Positions 34,617 through 42,598 of a DNA stretch of 64,000 nt are shown in pieces. Each line of letters starts with the position of its first letter. Within the stretch, counting starts at the first letter, position 1. Position numbers and translations under genes: made by a program. The DNA is from Falsibacillus pallidus (GTDB lineage Bacteria > Bacillota > Bacilli > Bacillales > DSM-25281), in assembly GCF_003350505.1 (NCBI RefSeq), contig NZ_QQAY01000002.1, forward strand, positions 430,276 to 494,275, in the 5' to 3' direction. The notes beneath the pieces were generated by a model. The model saw only the letters and a list, made by a program, of their open reading frames with translations. It was not told the origin of the DNA and searched no databases.

Positions 34617-35927
34617 TCATTCCAGATCTAGAAGCTCCTCTATTGGCCTGCCGTCCACCTCCCCAATCTCCAATCCCAGCAGGCGGGCTAATGTTGGCCC
34701 CTCATCGATCAGCCTCATATGATCAATTACCTTGTTCGGTTTGATTCCTTTACCTGAAGCCATGAAAATCGTTTGATAATCGGGTTTCCATGGTGAATAA
34801 CCGTGGCAGGCATACGTATATATTTTTTCTTTTACATCCTGTTCCCGGATATCTTCAAGATAATGGCCCGTAATCGCTTCTGAAAAATAATATCCCTTCA
34901 AAGCCTCAATCATGAAAACACAATTGTCATCTGCTCCTGTCTTTGCGGCTTCTTCACCTGTAAGGACATTTTCGATTCCGTTCTCTCTTTCCTTCATCAG
35001 CTCGTCCAGCAATTGTTTTACAGCGGCTTTCGCTTCATCATCTCTTTCATCTTTTACATAAATATATGCTGAGCCGTCGCAGCTTTTGCAATATACCCGC
35101 CAATCCTTTACATTTCCTTTTTCATCAGCTGTAAGCAAGCCCCTCTTCTGAAGCAGCACATTCAATTTGATTGCTTTCGACTCATCGAGTGCACTATGGT
35201 CCCCCAGAGCAATGACAGCTGACTCTTCAAAGATACCCGCTTCCTTCAATGCGGAGATGATCCGGCCAAGACGGTCATCATGGCGTTTTATGGCGTCCAT
35301 AGCCTCTTTAGATGAAAATCCATGATAGTGCCGCTGTGTGTCCAAATCGGTGAAATGGACAAGCAGCAGGTTTGGCTTTTTGTCTTTTATCGTCTGGACA
35401 GTCGACTCCAGTACAAAATCATCCAGAGCAGGCTGATTGAGCCCCTTTCGGATATGGCCGAACTTTTTGTTCATCTCAAGCTGATACATTGGAGTGCCAT
35501 TCATTAACGAAACAAGTATTTGATTATGCCAGCGCCGATTGGCAAAGATTTCAGGCATGTTATAGTCGATATCCGCTTTTGCTGTGACTGGCCATAGAAG
35601 CGCCGCCGTTTTCATCCCTGCTTTTTTTGCTTCATCGTAAAGCGTTGTTCCCTTGATATATTTTCGCTCCCAATACCAGTCCGGAGATTCCCATCCTGGC
35701 TGTATGAACGTATTATTGATGATCCCATGATTCTTAGGAAGCTTGCCTGTCACTATCGTTGCGTGGCATGGATAAGTGACAGAAGGATAAATGGATTCAA
35801 CATTTTTGGAATAAGAAGCTTTATGTAGAAATTCCTTAAAATTCGGCAGTTGTTCCAAGACGGGAAAATCCAGACCTGATAAACAATCAAATGATATGAC
35901 AATTAAAAAGTTAGGTTTATTTTTCAT
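34617..35927 (-). CDS. Type I phosphodiesterase/alkaline phosphatase-family protein
   Basis: This is a 436-residue metal-dependent hydrolase of the nucleotide pyrophosphatase/phosphodiesterase group. I use ATG 35927 (MKNKPNFLIVISFDCLSG), four bases after AGGGGGA; the frame is open further upstream without support. Metal and nucleophile residues are the Asp of VISFDCLSG, the Thr of YPSVTYPCHATIVTG (nucleophile within SVTYPCHA), HFTDLDTQRHYHG (Asp and His ligands), ALGDHS (Asp-His), and a C-terminal GHY/CHGYSPWKPD His. There is no signal peptide, so it probably acts in the cytoplasm. The substrate is unknown. Confidence 0.87.
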   Translation of the reverse strand: MKNKPNFLIVISFDCLSGLDFPVLEQLPNFKEFLHKASYSKNVESIYPSVTYPCHATIVTGKLPKNHGIINNTFIQPGWESPDWYWERKYIKGTTLYDEAKKAGMKTAALLWPVTAKADIDYNMPEIFANRRWHNQILVSLMNGTPMYQLEMNKKFGHIRKGLNQPALDDFVLESTVQTIKDKKPNLLLVHFTDLDTQRHYHGFSSKEAMDAIKRHDDRLGRIISALKEAGIFEESAVIALGDHSALDESKAIKLNVLLQKRGLLTADEKGNVKDWRVYCKSCDGSAYIYVKDERDDEAKAAVKQLLDELMKERENGIENVLTGEEAAKTGADDNCVFMIEALKGYYFSEAITGHYLEDIREQDVKEKIYTYACHGYSPWKPDYQTIFMASGKGIKPNKVIDHMRLIDEGPTLARLLGLEIGEVDGRPIEELLDLE

Positions 35928-36105
35928 GGAGTCCCCCTGATAGATAGATAAATGCTGTGTTAATGTACCTATTCGACGGGAGTCAACATGATTCCTTTTC
36001 CCAATCAAATACTCATGAATGATTTTTCCAAATATTTAATGCTATCCCGTTTCATTTTTAGTAAAAACTAATCCTTGTGAATATGAGTTGGAGTTGAATG
36101 AATCA

Positions 36106-36936
36106 ATGAAAAATACGTTCTTAGCTTTTTGCATTTTTATTTCCATTACAATACCGCAAGCTGTAAATGCATCTGAGGCGCCTCCCATCGACTTTCAAGT
36201 TGAGGCTCCCCACTGGGAGGAAGTTGAAAAGGCACTCCCGCGGAAATCCATCTTTACCGTCATTGATATTGAGAGCGGGAAAAGTTTTGTCGTTCAGAGG
36301 AGAGCGGGTTCTCATCATGCAGATGTACAGCCGTTGACCGTCAAGGATACAGCTATTATGAAGGACATTTATGGCGGAAAGTGGAGCTGGAGAAGACGGG
36401 CCATCCTGATCATGACTCCTAGCCGCTTGATTGCCGGTTCCATGCACGGAATGCCGCACGGAGCAGGTGCTTTGCCCAATAATTTCCCCGGCCACTTCTG
36501 CATCCACTTTACCGGAAGTACAACGCATAGTACTGAACGTTCTGATCTCGCCCATCAAGTGATGATTTTAAAGGCTGCAGGAAGATTCGATGAATTTATC
36601 GCATCTCTCCCACCATCTGAGTTGATGAATGTCTTCATGGTGGCAATCAAAAATGCAGACAAAGGATTGACCAGGAAAATCGCTGTATCTAATAAAAAGG
36701 ATTTAAATAAGAAATTGAATGAATTCAAAAAGCTTGAAAACATTCAATGGGAGGTTCTATCCCATGCGAAAGCCAGTGAGACTGCCCTCTATGCATCCGT
36801 CCCGGTGAAAGTGAAAATTTTGAGTGAAGAAAACGGATCATCTTCAACTGTCATTTCCTTTACTCTTATCAGGACTTCCCCCATTTCGCCATGGAAAGTG
36901 AATATTGATCCATTGCTTGAACAAGTGGCAGGGTAA
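36106..36936 (+). CDS. Secreted protein of unknown function with conserved His/Cys cluster
   Basis: This protein of about 276 residues begins with a signal peptide (MKNTFLAFCIFISITIPQAVNA, cleavage after Ala-Asn-Ala). I place the start at ATG 36106, 12 bases after GGAG; a TTG at 36088 is also possible. The mature part has FTVIDIESGKSFVV, GGKWSWRRRAILI and a His-rich segment MHGMPHGAG...NNFPGHFCIHF..S.TH. This pattern recalls uncharacterised extracellular proteins with a GHFDIHF-type motif found with peptidoglycan-binding domains; the H-x-C arrangement also superficially recalls L,D-transpeptidases, but the match is not strict. It is 23 bases upstream of the VanW gene on the same strand. I do not assign an activity. 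Confidence 0.7.
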   Translation: MKNTFLAFCIFISITIPQAVNASEAPPIDFQVEAPHWEEVEKALPRKSIFTVIDIESGKSFVVQRRAGSHHADVQPLTVKDTAIMKDIYGGKWSWRRRAILIMTPSRLIAGSMHGMPHGAGALPNNFPGHFCIHFTGSTTHSTERSDLAHQVMILKAAGRFDEFIASLPPSELMNVFMVAIKNADKGLTRKIAVSNKKDLNKKLNEFKKLENIQWEVLSHAKASETALYASVPVKVKILSEENGSSSTVISFTLIRTSPISPWKVNIDPLLEQVAG

Positions 36937-36959
36937 GAGTCCGACAAGGAGAGTGATAA

Positions 36960-37814
36960 ATGATGAAAATGTTGTTCACGCTTGCCCTGACGATCGCATC
37001 CGCTCCTGTTAATAACGGAGAGATCACCCTTCTTCACGACGGATTTCCGATAAGCACAACCACAAGGGAAGATTTTCAGCTGGCACCGTTCGATAGCGCA
37101 GTGATTAACCACGATGAATTAAATCTTTACATTCATACGCTCGAAAAGAAGGTGTATACCCCGCCGCAAAACGCATTTATTGATGCTTCCGGCAATCTTG
37201 TGGGCGAACATAATGGCCATCGTTTGGATCCAGGAAAATTCAAGAAAGCCTACTTTATGAGTTACTTTCAAAAAGGTGCGAAGCAATTCGAAATTCCTTT
37301 GAAGCCCGTATATCCGAAAGTGGACAGTGAACTGCTTTCACAAATAAAAACGAAAGTGATCGGCCGCTATATTACCTACTTCAATCCGGGAAACGCAGAG
37401 AGATCGAATAATATCCAACTGGCTGCTGCAGCCATCAACAATACCGTCATCTTTCCGAATGAAACATTTTCCTTTAATCAAACTGTAGGGAAACGGACAA
37501 AAGACAGAGGGTATCTGCCGGTTCCCATCATTATTCGAGGCGAACTTTCAGAGGGTGTCGGAGGTGGCATCTGCCAAGTTTCCTCGACACTTTTCAATGC
37601 CGTTGATAAGGCAGGCGTAACAATACTCGAACGTTATTCTCATAGCAGGAAGGTTCCTTATGTACCTCCGAAAAGGGATGCAACCGTCAGTTGGTATGGC
37701 CCTGATTTTACGTTCAAAAACCCGCATAATCAACCGATTCTCATCCGATCAAAAGTTACAGGGGGACAAGTGGTGATCACCATCTATTCCTCCGAAGGGA
37801 TTAAAATAAAATAA
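36960..37814 (+). CDS. VanW-family extracytoplasmic protein
   Basis: This is a 284-residue protein with a hydrophobic start (MLFTLALTIASAP) consistent with export. The C-terminal half is a VanW domain: NNIQLAAAAINNTVIFPNETFSFN, VGKRTKDRGYLPVPIIIRGEL, GGGICQVSSTLFNAV, RYSHSRKVPYVPPKRDATVSWYGPDFTFKN. VanW occurs in glycopeptide-resistance clusters and in Bacillus proteins such as YoaR; its activity is unknown but it is linked to the cell envelope. The start follows AAGGAGAG and shares an operon with the secreted protein before it. Confidence 0.87.
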   Translation: MMKMLFTLALTIASAPVNNGEITLLHDGFPISTTTREDFQLAPFDSAVINHDELNLYIHTLEKKVYTPPQNAFIDASGNLVGEHNGHRLDPGKFKKAYFMSYFQKGAKQFEIPLKPVYPKVDSELLSQIKTKVIGRYITYFNPGNAERSNNIQLAAAAINNTVIFPNETFSFNQTVGKRTKDRGYLPVPIIIRGELSEGVGGGICQVSSTLFNAVDKAGVTILERYSHSRKVPYVPPKRDATVSWYGPDFTFKNPHNQPILIRSKVTGGQVVITIYSSEGIKIK

Positions 37815-37818
37815 AAAA

Positions 37819-37857
37819 GAAGATGAACGAATGACTTAAACATCCGTTCACCTTCTT
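37819..37857. terminator. Bidirectional terminator
   Basis: GAAGATGAACG pairs with CGTTCACCTTC around a 15-base loop, flanked by A on the left and T-rich sequence on the right, between convergent genes. Confidence 0.75.
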
Positions 37858-37864
37858 CATTTCT

Positions 37865-38149
37865 TCATTCTGGTAAGTGTTCCATGCAGTATTCCTTCAA
37901 CATTTTTTCCTCGTCTTCTTCGAGGCCAAAATCAAAGAACTTATTTGTTACCTGCTCATAAAGCTGGTATTGTGCAATGCGTGAACCATTTTCATCCACA
38001 GCCAAAATGAGCTTTACACCCAAGCCGTGCTCAGAATAAAGTTCATCCTCTTCATCCACTTCGATATTCAATATGTATTCGTAACGATCCCCAACTAAAA
38101 TGCCTGTTGGATCGTTCAATTTCTCTGCTGTATGGTCTTTGATTTCCAT
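37865..38149 (-). CDS. DUF6509-like small acidic protein
   Basis: This 94-residue acidic protein is MEIKDHTAEKLNDPTGILVGD at the start, continuing with RYEYILNIEVDEEDELYSEHG and ending FFDFGLEEDEEKMLKEYCMEHL. It resembles the DUF6509 family of Bacillaceae, whose function is unknown. The frame is open upstream to 38236, but the family pattern and the absence of a signal sequence favour ATG 38149. A TATAAT at 38187-38192 (complement) would make earlier ATGs untranscribed or leaderless. Confidence 0.65.
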   Translation of the reverse strand: MEIKDHTAEKLNDPTGILVGDRYEYILNIEVDEEDELYSEHGLGVKLILAVDENGSRIAQYQLYEQVTNKFFDFGLEEDEEKMLKEYCMEHLPE

Positions 38150-38287
38150 GCAACCCACGTCCTTTCCTGTAACATTACCTTTCATTATTATACACACCTC
38201 TGAAAGAATAATAAACGAAAGAAGGCTGGTCATCACAACTTTTTGCTGATACGATAACGATAGCAGCGAAAAAGGAGAAATAATTCA

Positions 38288-38587
38288 ATGAATAAAAAAG
38301 AACTAGAAGAACAAATCATCCAAAATTACCAGCGGGAAGAAAACATGATGATTCTCGTTTTTGCCCAGTGGTGCATCAATCAGGATCTCACCCCTGAGGA
38401 ACTATACTTGAAAGCCTACCCGGATCAGGCGGCAAATCCCGCTTTAAAAGAGGCATTGGCACTCACTGTTCCAAAAGAAGAGGCAGGAGAAATTGCTGAT
38501 CAAACCTTGCTGAACGTCCTCTCTCTTTTCGGCAATGACGACCTCGCCATTGTAGTCACTGAAGAAATCCAAAAACGAAAAAAATAA
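38288..38587 (+). CDS. Conserved small protein, unknown function
   Basis: This 99-residue, mostly helical protein reads MNKKELEEQIIQNYQREENM, then MILVFAQWCINQDLTPEELY, and ends in TEEIQKRKK. There is no signal or TM segment. The start follows AAAGGAG. A strong terminator follows, so it is monocistronic. I do not recognise a named family with certainty. It probably adopts a small helical cytoplasmic domain. Confidence 0.7.
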   Translation: MNKKELEEQIIQNYQREENMMILVFAQWCINQDLTPEELYLKAYPDQAANPALKEALALTVPKEEAGEIADQTLLNVLSLFGNDDLAIVVTEEIQKRKK

Positions 38588-38600
38588 TAGTTCATATCAT

Positions 38601-38630
38601 CCCGGATGGATTCCCATCCGGGATTTTTTG
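38601..38630 (+). terminator. Intrinsic terminator
   Basis: The perfect nine-base stem CCCGGATGG/CCATCCGGG has a four-base loop and is followed by TTTTTT. Confidence 0.92.
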
Positions 38631-38692
38631 CGTTTCTCTGCCATCCAATATATTTGACAAATTTTTAACAGCTGCCAATAAACCTCTAAAAG

Positions 38693-38708
38693 TGTGATGA
38701 AAGTCACA
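38693..38708. promoter_or_regulatory. Perfect Fnr box upstream of the ba3 oxidase operon
   Basis: TGTGA-TGAAAG-TCACA matches the Fnr/Crp consensus on both arms. It lies 59 bases before the first oxidase gene. A -10 like hexamer (CATTAT or TATGCT, 38728-38736) places the box near -40, the usual position for class II activation. Confidence 0.75.
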
Positions 38709-38766
38709 GTATGGAGACATTGTACAGCATTATGCTTGATGCATAGAGTTTAGCGAGGTGAAAATT

Positions 38767-38889
38767 ATGGCCAAAGAAAAGCGGGAGAAAGAAGTTTCTT
38801 TAGTTGGTACATTGATCAGTGTTCTTATGATCGGAGGCATCATCACGTTAATGTGGTTTTCGGTATATGCCTTTTATCTTCAAAGGTAA
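38767..38889 (+). CDS. Cytochrome c oxidase subunit IIa-like small membrane protein
   Basis: This 40-residue protein is MAKEKREKEVSLVGTLISVL followed by MIGGIITLMWFSVYAFYLQR: a charged N-terminus and one TM helix. It lies directly before subunits II and I, as the small IIa subunit of ba3-type oxidases does (Thermus CbaD). The start follows GAGGTG. It is too short for most gene callers. Confidence 0.8.
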   Translation: MAKEKREKEVSLVGTLISVLMIGGIITLMWFSVYAFYLQR

Positions 38890-38913
38890 TTTATTCAGGA
38901 AGCAGGTGGAATC

Positions 38914-39387
38914 ATGCATTTACATCGATACGAAAAAATTTGGCTCTCATTTGGAATTTTATCATTAATACTTTTCCTGACCATCATCGGGATCAATGCT
39001 TTCGGGCAAAACCATACTCCTGCAGGCGGGATGATGACCATTGATCCGAAGAAAGTCGATCAGACACCCCCATTCGATCACCCAGGAGTGGTGAAGCTTG
39101 ATGATAATAGGTATCAAGTCGCGATTGTTGGGATGGCTTTCGGATATAAACCGTCACAAATAAGGGTTCCTGCGGGGAAAGAAATCATATTTAAAGTAAC
39201 CAGTGCTGATGTGACGCACAGTTTTACAATCATTCATACAAAAGTGAACATGATGGCAGTGCCCGGCCAGATCAATACAAAAAGCTACACATTTCAAAAA
39301 CCGGGAAAATATTTGATCCTTTGCAATGAGTATTGCGGATCAGGCCATCAATTCATGCAGACAGAAATCGAGGTGTACCAGCCATGA
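38914..39387 (+). CDS. ba3-type cytochrome c oxidase subunit II
   Basis: This 157-residue subunit has a single N-terminal TM (WLSFGILSLILFLTIIGINAF) and an extracellular cupredoxin domain with the binuclear CuA site: His102, Cys137, Glu139, Cys141, His145 and Met148 (THSF ... LCNEYCGSGHQFM). The single TM distinguishes it from A-type oxidases with two. It passes electrons from cytochrome c to subunit I. Its stop codon overlaps the subunit I start (ATGA). Confidence 0.93.
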   Translation: MHLHRYEKIWLSFGILSLILFLTIIGINAFGQNHTPAGGMMTIDPKKVDQTPPFDHPGVVKLDDNRYQVAIVGMAFGYKPSQIRVPAGKEIIFKVTSADVTHSFTIIHTKVNMMAVPGQINTKSYTFQKPGKYLILCNEYCGSGHQFMQTEIEVYQP

Positions 39388-41036
39388 TTCATAAAAATGA
39401 ACGCCGACTCGCTCTTTCATATATAAATGTTGCATATTTCGCATTTCTCATCGGCACGTTTTGCGGCTTAATGCAGGTTTTTATAAGGAACAATGCCCTA
39501 AAGCTTCCTGCATGGCTTGATTATTATCAAATCCTCACCGTACACGGTGTCTTGCTTGCCCTTATTTTCACTACCTATTTTATCTTTGCTTTCTTTATAA
39601 CAGGCGTCAGCAAAACACTCGGCGATTTTGGCCCAAAGGTTCGCAGCGTCTCCTGGCTCGGATTTTACGTCATGACCATCGGAACTGTAATGGCCACCGT
39701 CATGATCATATCCGGCAAAGCCTCTGTCCTGTATACATTTTACGCGCCGTTAAAGGCAAGCGGCTGGTATTACGTAGGTCTTGCCCTCTTCATTATCGGC
39801 ACATGGATAGCCGGTTTTGCCATCCTGGGCCACTATGCTTCATGGAAGCGCAGGAATAAAGGCGTTTTAAGTCCCTTATTTGCATTTATGACAGTATCGA
39901 CCATCATATTGTGGATCATCGCCTGCCTTGGGGTAGTCGCAACGGTCGTTTTTCAATTTATCCCCTGGGCATTCGGATGGACCGAAACCATTAATGTCGA
40001 ACTCAGCCGTACGCTATTTTGGTACTTCGGCCATCCGCTTGTTTATTTTTGGCTACTGCCTGCCTATATGGCATGGTATACCGTAGTACCAAAAATCATC
40101 GGCGGAAAAGTATTCAGTGATTCACTTGCCCGCTTAGCGTTTGTCTTATTTATTCTGTTTTCCATTCCAGTCGGTTTCCACCACCAAATGGTAGAACCGG
40201 GAATACCGGCATTCTGGAAATTCCTTCAGACGTGCCTGACATTCATGGTTATCATCCCTTCGTTGATGACAGCGTTTTCGATGTTTGCCACATTTGAAAC
40301 AGCTGGAAGGCAAAAAGGCGGAAAAGGACTATTCGGGTGGTTCACCAAACTTCCTTGGAAGGATATCCGATTTACTTCCATTTTCATCGCAATGGTATTC
40401 TTCATCCCCGGCGGAGCAGGCGGTATCATTAATGCAAGCTTCCAGCTCGATGAAGTCGTCCATAATACCCTTTGGATAGTGGGGCACTTCCATATTACGG
40501 TCGGCACCCCGGTAGCAATGACATTCATGGGATTGACATTCTGGCTCGTTCCGTATCTGACCGGCCGCAAGTTCACGAACTCCTTGAAGAAGCTTGCATT
40601 CATACAAATCATCACTTGGGCGATCGGTATGCTTCTCATGTCAACTTCCCAGCATATCCTTGGACTGATGGGTGCTCCAAGGAGAACGTCCTATGCAGGC
40701 TACAATGGAAAAAAAACAGCACTTGAATGGTTCAACGGTATTGTTGCCAACCATGTAACAATGGCCATCGGCGGATCGATTTTGTTCCTTTCTGCCATGC
40801 TTCTCATTTATATTGTGGCCATGTCCATGTTCGTTTCCCCGAAAGCATTGGACAGAGAAGATCAAGTGGAGTTTCCGTTGGCAGAAAGCGATCAGTCAGG
40901 AACTCCCCGATTTCTCGAAAACTGGTGGATCTGGATCGGCATTTCGTTCGCGCTTATTTTTGTGGCCTATACGATTCCAATCATGCATATGATCGAGCAT
41001 GCACCTCCGGGGTCCATCGGCTATAAAACTTGGTAG
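39384..41036 (+). CDS. ba3-type cytochrome c oxidase subunit I
   Basis: This 550-residue haem-copper oxidase subunit has about 13 TM segments and starts at ATG 39384 (MIHKNERRLA), overlapping the subunit II stop. Metal ligands are visible in HGVLLALIF (low-spin haem His), GHPLVYFWLLPAYMAWY (CuB His), VGFHHQMVEPG (CuB His pair) and VGHFHITVGTPVAM (haem a3 and low-spin haem His). The HPLVY variant and missing K-channel residues of A-type enzymes place it in the B (ba3) class, known for high oxygen affinity. A perfect Fnr box upstream suggests induction at low oxygen. Confidence 0.93.
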   Translation: MIHKNERRLALSYINVAYFAFLIGTFCGLMQVFIRNNALKLPAWLDYYQILTVHGVLLALIFTTYFIFAFFITGVSKTLGDFGPKVRSVSWLGFYVMTIGTVMATVMIISGKASVLYTFYAPLKASGWYYVGLALFIIGTWIAGFAILGHYASWKRRNKGVLSPLFAFMTVSTIILWIIACLGVVATVVFQFIPWAFGWTETINVELSRTLFWYFGHPLVYFWLLPAYMAWYTVVPKIIGGKVFSDSLARLAFVLFILFSIPVGFHHQMVEPGIPAFWKFLQTCLTFMVIIPSLMTAFSMFATFETAGRQKGGKGLFGWFTKLPWKDIRFTSIFIAMVFFIPGGAGGIINASFQLDEVVHNTLWIVGHFHITVGTPVAMTFMGLTFWLVPYLTGRKFTNSLKKLAFIQIITWAIGMLLMSTSQHILGLMGAPRRTSYAGYNGKKTALEWFNGIVANHVTMAIGGSILFLSAMLLIYIVAMSMFVSPKALDREDQVEFPLAESDQSGTPRFLENWWIWIGISFALIFVAYTIPIMHMIEHAPPGSIGYKTW

Positions 41037-41047
41037 GAGATGAGAAT

Positions 41048-41134
41048 ATGTTTACGGTGACACTGGTCTCAATACTGGGTATTGTACTCATTACCACAAT
41101 CGTGGTAGAAATAAATACTGCTGAAGAAGATTAA
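41048..41134 (+). CDS. 28-residue membrane peptide following the ba3 oxidase genes
   Basis: A short frame MFTVTLVSILGIVLITTIVV followed by EINTAEED, with AGGAGATG five bases before the ATG, starts 11 bases after the subunit I stop. It is one TM helix with an acidic tail. The operon terminator follows it. It may be a tiny accessory subunit of the oxidase; this is inference from position. Confidence 0.65.
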   Translation: MFTVTLVSILGIVLITTIVVEINTAEED

Positions 41135-41150
41135 TAGGCTGAACAAAAAA

Positions 41151-41177
41151 CTCGCCGTAATCACCGGCGAGTTTTTT
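41151..41177. terminator. Bidirectional terminator, oxidase operon / fnr
   Basis: CTCGCCG/CGGCGAG stem flanked by six A and six T, between convergent genes. Confidence 0.9.
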
Positions 41178-41183
41178 CGAATA

Positions 41184-41906
41184 CTATATTCTGCAAATAT
41201 CGATGGGGCACCCTTCACAATGGCATTGAAGCTTTAAATATTCCATATCCAGAATGATGATTTCCCCTGTCCCGCAATAGTCTATGACATGGATTTTCTT
41301 CAAGCCGTTCAGCATACGGTTAATGGTTTCCCTCGATGTACCAATCATTTCGGCCAATTCGTTATTCTTTAATTTTTTATTAATCAGGATCCCCTCAGGC
41401 ACGATTTTTCCGTAAGAATGCGATAGCCTGATAAGGGTGGAAGAAAGGGCGCCATTTTTACCGTAGAGCATTAAATCGCGCAGCTTCGAATGGATGAACT
41501 GATTCATCCTCCCCATCCATTTAATAAGTTCGAGGGCAGCTTCTCCATTATGGATGATGATTTGTTCCATATCAGAAGTAGGAATGACGCCGATCACACT
41601 ATCAGCTGTTGTTTTTGATTGGAATCGATGTTTCGTTTCTCCATCCAATCCAAGCTCGCCGAATAGATCTCCTTTATGCAGCGTATAGAGTACCAGTTCC
41701 TTTCCATCTTCAGTGGTTTTTGTAATTTTCACACCTCCATCAAGAACATAGAACAATTCATGTGATTCATCATGTTCTAAAAACAAATAAGCGTCCTTTT
41801 TGAATGATTTACGCTTCATTTTCGCTTGAAGGAGCTCCATTGTTTTTGCTGAAAAAAAGCCCGTATTAGAATAGGGAGTTTGATGAATAGTATTTTTTCC
41901 TTCCAA
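41184..41906 (-). CDS. fnr: Anaerobic regulator Fnr (Crp/Fnr family)
   Basis: This is a 240-residue regulator with a cyclic-nucleotide-type sensor domain (ELFYVLDGGVKITKTTEDGKELVLYTLHKGDLFGELGL), a long dimer helix (IKWMGRMNQFIHSKLRDLMLYG), an HTH (LKNNELAEMIGTSRETINRML), and a C-terminal Cys cluster CHCEGCPIDICRI. In B. subtilis Fnr, a [4Fe-4S] cluster is held by three C-terminal cysteines plus an Asp, and DNA binding occurs only without oxygen. Here the C-x-C-x2-C-x4-C pattern is kept. The start is a TTG at 41906. It is convergent with the ba3 oxidase operon that carries an Fnr box. Confidence 0.9.
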   Translation of the reverse strand: MEGKNTIHQTPYSNTGFFSAKTMELLQAKMKRKSFKKDAYLFLEHDESHELFYVLDGGVKITKTTEDGKELVLYTLHKGDLFGELGLDGETKHRFQSKTTADSVIGVIPTSDMEQIIIHNGEAALELIKWMGRMNQFIHSKLRDLMLYGKNGALSSTLIRLSHSYGKIVPEGILINKKLKNNELAEMIGTSRETINRMLNGLKKIHVIDYCGTGEIIILDMEYLKLQCHCEGCPIDICRI

Positions 41907-41976
41907 TCCAATGCCCCCAAATTAATCGATTTTCGACCTTAATTGTAAAGCATTTCCAAGAAATTGAAAAGATATT

Positions 41977-42405
41977 TTAAAATGTATTGTAGACATTCTG
42001 GCATGTTCCTGCTGTCGGTTCGTAGAAGCAGTGAAGCTTGTATCTGGAAACGTAAGGCTGATCATACCATGTCGAAGGACAATTTCCTGGCGGTCTGAAG
42101 TACCAGAGACTGTATTTAGCCGGCCAAAAACTTTCGCCTTTCACCACACGTCTCGCCAACGTTTTTTCGCTTTCCCTTGCCCTTTGATAAAAATAGCCTT
42201 TTTGAACCGCCTCAAATGCGTGCGGCTGATAGACCATCTGTGGAATTGTCCTCAGCCCTTTGAAATCGGAGCAATTTGCCCTTACCCTGTTGATCCCTAC
42301 ATTTCCGACGAGAAGCATTCCTTTTCTTCCTTCCCCTTCGGCTTCTGCCCTCAACAGCCTTGCCAATAAATTGATGTCAGCTGGCTTTGCTTTAACCACT
42401 GCCAT
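41977..42405 (-). CDS. cwlJ: Spore cortex-lytic hydrolase CwlJ
   Basis: This 142-residue protein is the same length as B. subtilis CwlJ and closely similar throughout: LLARLLRAEAEGEGRKGMLLVGNVGINRVRANCSDFKG, QMVYQPHAFEAVQKGYFYQRARESE, and the end CQNVYNTF (given in parts). The start at 42405 follows GGAGGTG. CwlJ is a SleB-type hydrolase in the spore coat that degrades cortex peptidoglycan during germination, including calcium-dipicolinate-triggered germination. In B. subtilis it is made with GerQ, which it needs for its location; no gerQ lies beside it here. It confirms that the organism sporulates. Confidence 0.95.
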   Translation of the reverse strand: MAVVKAKPADINLLARLLRAEAEGEGRKGMLLVGNVGINRVRANCSDFKGLRTIPQMVYQPHAFEAVQKGYFYQRARESEKTLARRVVKGESFWPAKYSLWYFRPPGNCPSTWYDQPYVSRYKLHCFYEPTAGTCQNVYNTF

Positions 42406-42598
42406 GACGTCACCTCCACCTTCTTTCCTCCCATCATATTCCCTGGCTGATTGAATGTTGCTAACGACAAGCTGTTTAGAGTTTCCCTTCCCGGGAAAAG
42501 GAAAAGAACCCAGCAATCTTTTTTAGAATAAGGCTCCTGTATCCTTATCTGACAAAAAAAATTGGGTTACAATGATGGATAGATTGGAGGTAGATTAT

